From: Thermoplasmata archaeon
GTDB taxonomy: Archaea > Thermoplasmatota > Thermoplasmata > Thermoplasmatales > Thermoplasmataceae
DNA length: 10,929 nt
Direction: 5' to 3'
Assembly: GCA_021806345.1 (NCBI GenBank)
Contig: JAJZXP010000446.1
Location: forward strand, 1-10,929
Part shown: positions 8,448 through 10,929 of the stretch, piece by piece
Numbering within the stretch: position 1 is the first letter of the stretch
Layout of the letters: each line of letters starts with the position of its first letter
Translations under genes and position numbers: made by a program
Notes under the pieces: generated by a model
The model's input: only the letters and a program-made list of their open reading frames with translations
Databases searched by the model: none
Told to the model about the DNA's origin: nothing

Positions 8448-8532
8448 ATTTGTTCATAAAGTTGCGTTGTGTTATTCAATCTTAGTTTTACATTAGAAAC
8501 GTAAAAGTGTCTGTCAAAACAGGCTAAGAAGA

Positions 8533-8854
8533 ATGTCTTTTGATGTGCCATAATACGTTACAACACATATGTCATATGGTGGTGAAATAAAGGAAGGATT
8601 CAAGTTTCCCATAAGTCAGGAAGGATATATTGAATTCAGAAAGAAGAAGTCCAATGAAACAAGAATAGCATTCTAAGCATTCGGATCTGCACATGCAGTA
8701 TTCAGGGCATTGAACGATCTAGGATATAATGACCTAACGTTGCGTCATCCAAAGGAATTATCACGGATAACGGAATCAAAGAGGAATCATCCTATAATAA
8801 GTTTCCTTACCTAAATTTAATGTATAGGAGTTAGAGCTTCCGCTGATCTATATA
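8533..8854 (+). pseudogene. Decayed N-terminal part of an IS110-family (DEDD) transposase
   Basis: Translated from the ATG at 8533, the frame reads MSFDVP, a TAA stop (8551-8553), then GGEIKEGFKF, SNETRIAF, a second TAA (8674-8676), AFGSAHAVFRALNDLGYN, RHPKELSRITESK and RNHP. This follows the N-terminal RuvC-like half of IS110 transposases in order. SFD corresponds to the first catalytic Asp; the second stop falls where the family has the catalytic Glu (A-F/M-E-A-x-G-S); K-R-N-H-P replaces the K-K-N-D-P/R motif. After about 8800 the frame changes: a tract reading ELELPLIYI (about 8828-8854) resembles the following GELP-x-x-Y-x segment in another frame. With at least two stops and about two frameshifts, and no C-terminal domain on this strand, it is inactive. 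The family call is from recognised sequence pattern. Confidence 0.75.
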
Positions 8855-8879
8855 TGTTTATTTATTCTTTTACTTTGGT

Positions 8880-9052
8880 TTATTCCTTTTTCCTGAACCT
8901 TTCAGGTATCTCAAACGGTTTATTGTTGTGTCATACTGGCCATATGATGTGACACCGTTTCCTTGATGCTGCAACAAGTATCTTTTTCTTCGGCATTCCA
9001 CCATCCACCTTACGATGATAGAACTCAGATATGACAGGTGATCTGAGCCCCT
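8880..9052 (-). pseudogene. C-terminal remnant of an IS110-family transposase, opposite strand
   Basis: On the minus strand the frame reads LRSPVISEFYHRKVDGGMPK, continuing KKKILVAASRKRCHIIWPV, then a TGA (8931-8933), then in the same frame HNNKPFEIPERFRKKE and TAA (8880-8882). This matches the C-terminal tail of IS110 transposases (F-Y-x-R-L-x-x-x-G-x-P-x-K-x-A-L-V-A-x-x-R-K-L). The in-frame TGA and the absence of everything upstream mark it as a fragment. It faces the plus-strand N-terminal fragment, with only about 25 bases between them, so the two cannot be one collinear copy. The upstream limit is set by the end of the homology and the neighbouring hicA remnant. Confidence 0.65.
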
Positions 9053-9081
9053 TATATCTCTTTATTTCTATATATTGTCTC

Positions 9082-9287
9082 TTATAACTGTCTAAGTAAT
9101 AAAGGGAACACGTCAATGATAGCTCTCAGCATTCCGCGGTAAAGTTTAACAAGGTCAGGAGCAGTTATTCTTCTTCCTTCACCGTTTTACTGGTGATATG
9201 GCTTCCGGTTTTATGATTGAAAACATACTCCTCTTTTGTCGGTGCCCTTATAACATCCTTGCCAGACAGAATTGGCAACTTAGGCAT
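9082..9287 (-). pseudogene. hicA: HicA-type mRNA interferase toxin, frameshifted
   Basis: ATG at 9287 begins MPKLPILSGKDVIRA, then EYVFNHKTGSHIT, the HicA start and the GSH motif holding the catalytic His (residue 30). After 40 residues this frame stops at 9165. The second half continues in another frame as RRITAPDLVKLYRGMLRAII and ends at TAA 9082-9084. This parallels the family's R-x-x-V-P-N-H-x-x-L-x-x-G-T-L-R-x-I-I. The break lies in a purine tract (GAAGGAAGAAGAA, 9168-9180). The reconstructed length of about 68 residues is normal for HicA, a small double-stranded-RNA-binding-fold ribonuclease that cleaves mRNA. Without a frameshift event the product lacks its C-terminal strands and helix and is presumably inactive. 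It overlaps the end of hicB by 8 bases. Confidence 0.75.
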
Positions 9288-9490
9288 CCAGTACTTCTTC
9301 CTCTCCAACGTCTTCCGGGATCTGTTCATTGTGTTTCTCCCTAGTGAGCCGATATAGGATTCTATGGCTTCTTTGGCATTTCGAGTGCCTCTTGCCTGGT
9401 CTTGCCATGAGTAAAGCATCCGTGAAGAGCGGGGATGCTTACTACATAGTAATCATCTTTATCTCTCTCAATGATGACTGTGTATTTCAC
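9280..9490 (-). pseudogene. hicB: HicB-type antitoxin with two frameshifts
   Basis: Three frames in sequence rebuild a HicB. From GTG 9490: VKYTVIIERDKDDYYVVSIP, ALHGCFTHGKTRQEALE. Then, after a one-base loss near 9380: NAKEAIESYIGSL. Then, after another near 9341: REKHNEQIPEDVGEEEVLDA and TAA at 9280-9282. The P-x-L-x-G-C-F-T-x-G-K-T-x-x-E-A-L-x-N-x-x-E-A-I core is the HicB signature, a partial RNase H fold that binds and blocks HicA. The reconstructed ~70 residues match short HicB proteins without a DNA-binding tail. The hicB-hicA order with overlapping genes is a known arrangement. The GTG start is the only plausible one between the upstream in-frame stop (9509-9511) and the conserved region. 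Two separate indels make a working antitoxin unlikely. Confidence 0.8.
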
Positions 9491-9498
9491 ATGAGTCC

Positions 9499-9528
9499 TA
9501 GGAAATGTTCAGAAATAAAGATTTCCTA
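9499..9528 (-). promoter_or_regulatory. 8-bp inverted repeat flanking a TATA-like element upstream of hicB
   Basis: The arms taggaaat (9499-9506) and atttccta (9521-9528) are exact complements, 22 bases centre to centre, about two helical turns. The minus-strand spacer contains CTTTATTTC, a TATA-like element about 25-30 bases upstream of the hicB start. The position fits an operator over the promoter, although short HicB proteins often lack an obvious DNA-binding domain, so the repressor would be unknown. Confidence 0.35.
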
Positions 9529-9782
9529 TTGAGGGCATTTCAAAAGAAAACCAATGGACGATTAGAGAGTTTTTGACGTCTAAAATTCTAAATACCTTTG
9601 TCATTATTTTTAAAGTTCGGCGTTCCATTCTAAGAATAATCTCTATCAAAATCATGGCAAGCAAAGCTCAAAGTATGAGTAGATAGTCACTTAACAAATT
9701 ATGTAGAATCTATTCTTAAGCACAATACTCTAATCTAATATTATCATTATGATCAGGTAAAATGACGGTATGTTCTTATACC
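9529..9782. other. Intergenic stretch with no recognised gene
   Basis: AT-rich sequence between the hicB promoter region and the end of the transporter gene. All frames contain frequent stops, and the longest ATG reading frames are about ten codons. A small palindrome (atcattatgat, near 9742-9752) is the only structure noticed, and no T-rich terminator for the transporter is evident. Confidence 0.5.
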
Positions 9783-10928
9783 TCATATCCCCCAAGAACG
9801 GATACTTCTGCTCATGAGCATTATCAATCCCATAATAAGTATACAACTTCCCGCAAACAGAAATGCAAACCCAACTCCTTCAAACGAGATTAGTATCCCG
9901 CCGAATGTAATGCCTATAGGTACCATGGAGTAACCAATAGTTCCCTCAATAGAGAAATATCTCCCCAGGTAATCCTTAGGAACAATGCGCTGGATTACCG
10001 AGACCCATGTTGTATTTACCATTCCACCAAAGAAGCCTTCAAAGAACATACTAATGATGGATATGGAAGTGACCGGTATAAGAATGAGAAGAATCAGTGG
10101 GAGACCGCCGAGTCCCCAGAACAAAGGTACCCAAATTCCGGGGGACTTTTCGAAATGCAACCGTCCTGTTGATAAGGCTCCAACTGCGTAACCGATAGAA
10201 GAACCACCCACAAGTAATCCAAATACGATAGAACCGTTATGCAAGACGTTCAGCGTGTATACGACAATGTAAATCTGGTAAAAGGAGAAGAAATTCAGGA
10301 TCATCGATGCAATTGTCATCGCCAGCAGGACTCTTCTTCCAAGAAGAAATTTGAAACCTGTTTTCACTTCTTCCAGGATCTTCTCTTGTTGTTCTTCTAC
10401 CCGACCACGTACTTTTTCCATGGCGGCTGGCACCCCTATCATTCCAATTGCAATGGCAGAAATGGCAAATGTTATAGAATTGTAAATAAAACCTGAAGCA
10501 ATTCCAGTCAGCACTATCAGAATACCGCCCAAAGGACTTCCAATGATTCTTGCTATTGTTTTTCCAGCCTGCAGGAAACCATTACCATCTGTCAAATTCT
10601 CTTTTTTCATAAAAGAAGGTAGCAAAGCCGATGAAGCAGGATCGAAAAATGCTCCGAAAATGGAGATGATAACAACTGCCCCAAAAATGGCAAAATAGTT
10701 AAATCCTTCGATAATGACTATGACGGCGAGAACACCCATTGCGCAAGCGCGAACGATGTCTGATAATACCATAAGTTTTTTTCTGTCATGTCGGTCCACC
10801 AGTGCACCCGCAAAAACTCCAATAGTGAGCATCGGGGCAAACTCTAAAATACCCAGCAGTGTGAGGAGCAATACGGTATGCGTGCTTGCGTAGATTATCC
10901 ATTCTATAACTACGTTTCCAACAGAGTA
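9783..10928 (-). CDS. DHA3-type MFS transporter (5' partial)
   Basis: The frame stays open to the right edge; 381 residues are visible against a usual ~400-420, so only about 20-40 N-terminal residues are missing. The TTG at 10871 is internal: the preceding residues VGNVVIEWIIYA look like the first membrane segment. The loop motif A between helices 2 and 3 is clear (AGALVDRHDRKK, residues ~40-51). The DHA3/MFS_3 signature FFDPASSALLPSFM lies in the fourth-helix region, and QRIVPKDYLGRYFS lies in the second half. A basic, charged central loop (KVRGRVEEQQEKILEEVKTG) separates two sets of hydrophobic helices. DHA3 members are proton-driven exporters of drugs, macrolides or other small amphiphiles in the cytoplasmic membrane; the substrate here cannot be told. 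The gene has no visible functional link to its decayed neighbours. Confidence 0.88.
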   Translation of the reverse strand, partial: YSVGNVVIEWIIYASTHTVLLLTLLGILEFAPMLTIGVFAGALVDRHDRKKLMVLSDIVRACAMGVLAVIVIIEGFNYFAIFGAVVIISIFGAFFDPASSALLPSFMKKENLTDGNGFLQAGKTIARIIGSPLGGILIVLTGIASGFIYNSITFAISAIAIGMIGVPAAMEKVRGRVEEQQEKILEEVKTGFKFLLGRRVLLAMTIASMILNFFSFYQIYIVVYTLNVLHNGSIVFGLLVGGSSIGYAVGALSTGRLHFEKSPGIWVPLFWGLGGLPLILLILIPVTSISIISMFFEGFFGGMVNTTWVSVIQRIVPKDYLGRYFSIEGTIGYSMVPIGITFGGILISFEGVGFAFLFAGSCILIMGLIMLMSRSIRSWGI

Positions 10929-10929
10929 G

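Noticed and set aside
8931..9116. A separate 61-residue minus-strand gene with TTG start
   Set aside because: Its first part is the out-of-frame end of the hicA remnant, and its second part is the IS110 C-terminal fragment cut by an in-frame TGA.
9165..9419. A separate 84-residue minus-strand gene
   Set aside because: It is a chimera of three pieces: out-of-frame hicB start, the middle of hicB, and the first 40 residues of hicA. The hicBA pseudogene reading explains it better.
9329..9532. 67-codon plus-strand reading frame
   Set aside because: It is antisense to the recognisable HicB sequence.
10869..10871. TTG as the start of the MFS transporter
   Set aside because: The frame continues to the window edge with residues that fit the first membrane helix, and the family is longer than 362 residues.
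1..10929. CRISPR array, tRNA or rRNA genes
   Set aside because: No short direct repeats with regular spacers and no tRNA- or rRNA-like sequence were seen on inspection; the repeats present are protein-level and diverged in DNA.

Overview
The window looks like an archaeal chromosome segment, most likely from the order Thermoplasmatales or a close relative. The evidence is two large secreted proteins built from tandem ~80-residue units of the 'F-x-E-S/T-G-L-P-x-G-x-x-W-x-V ... N-G-T/S-Y-x-Y' type, a class I recall from that group. The DNA is AT-rich, a TATA-like element lies close to one start codon, and clear Shine-Dalgarno sequences are absent there. The lineage call comes from memory of protein families, not from a search.

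Layout, left to right. (1) 2-1921, plus strand: the 3' part of a cell-surface protein gene, open at the left edge, with six ESGLP-type units, a PEGA-like domain and a C-terminal membrane anchor. (2) 1922-2157: convergent intergenic space with one hairpin per gene end. (3) 2158-4560, minus strand: an 800-residue STAND-type ATPase with an N-terminal winged helix and a C-terminal TPR-like region, probably a signal-dependent transcription regulator. (4) 4734-8447, minus strand: a 1237-residue secreted, membrane-anchored protein with eight repeat units, a seven-bladed beta-propeller, two further units and a membrane anchor. (5) 8448-9782: about 1.3 kb without an intact gene. It holds the N-terminal remnant of an IS110-family transposase on plus, a C-terminal remnant of the same kind on minus, and a decayed hicBA toxin-antitoxin pair on minus. 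(6) 9783-10928, minus strand: a DHA3-type MFS transporter, open at the right edge.

How the parts relate. The STAND regulator sits between two architecturally related surface-protein genes, downstream of and codirectional with the larger one. This suggests, without proving, that it controls surface or adhesion functions. The 8.5-9.5 kb stretch is a small graveyard of mobile and selfish DNA: its reading frames carry several stops and frameshifts, while all flanking long genes are intact, so general sequencing error is an unlikely cause. I see no CRISPR array, rRNA or tRNA. I see no clearly new multi-gene system; the best lead is the regulator flanked by surface proteins.
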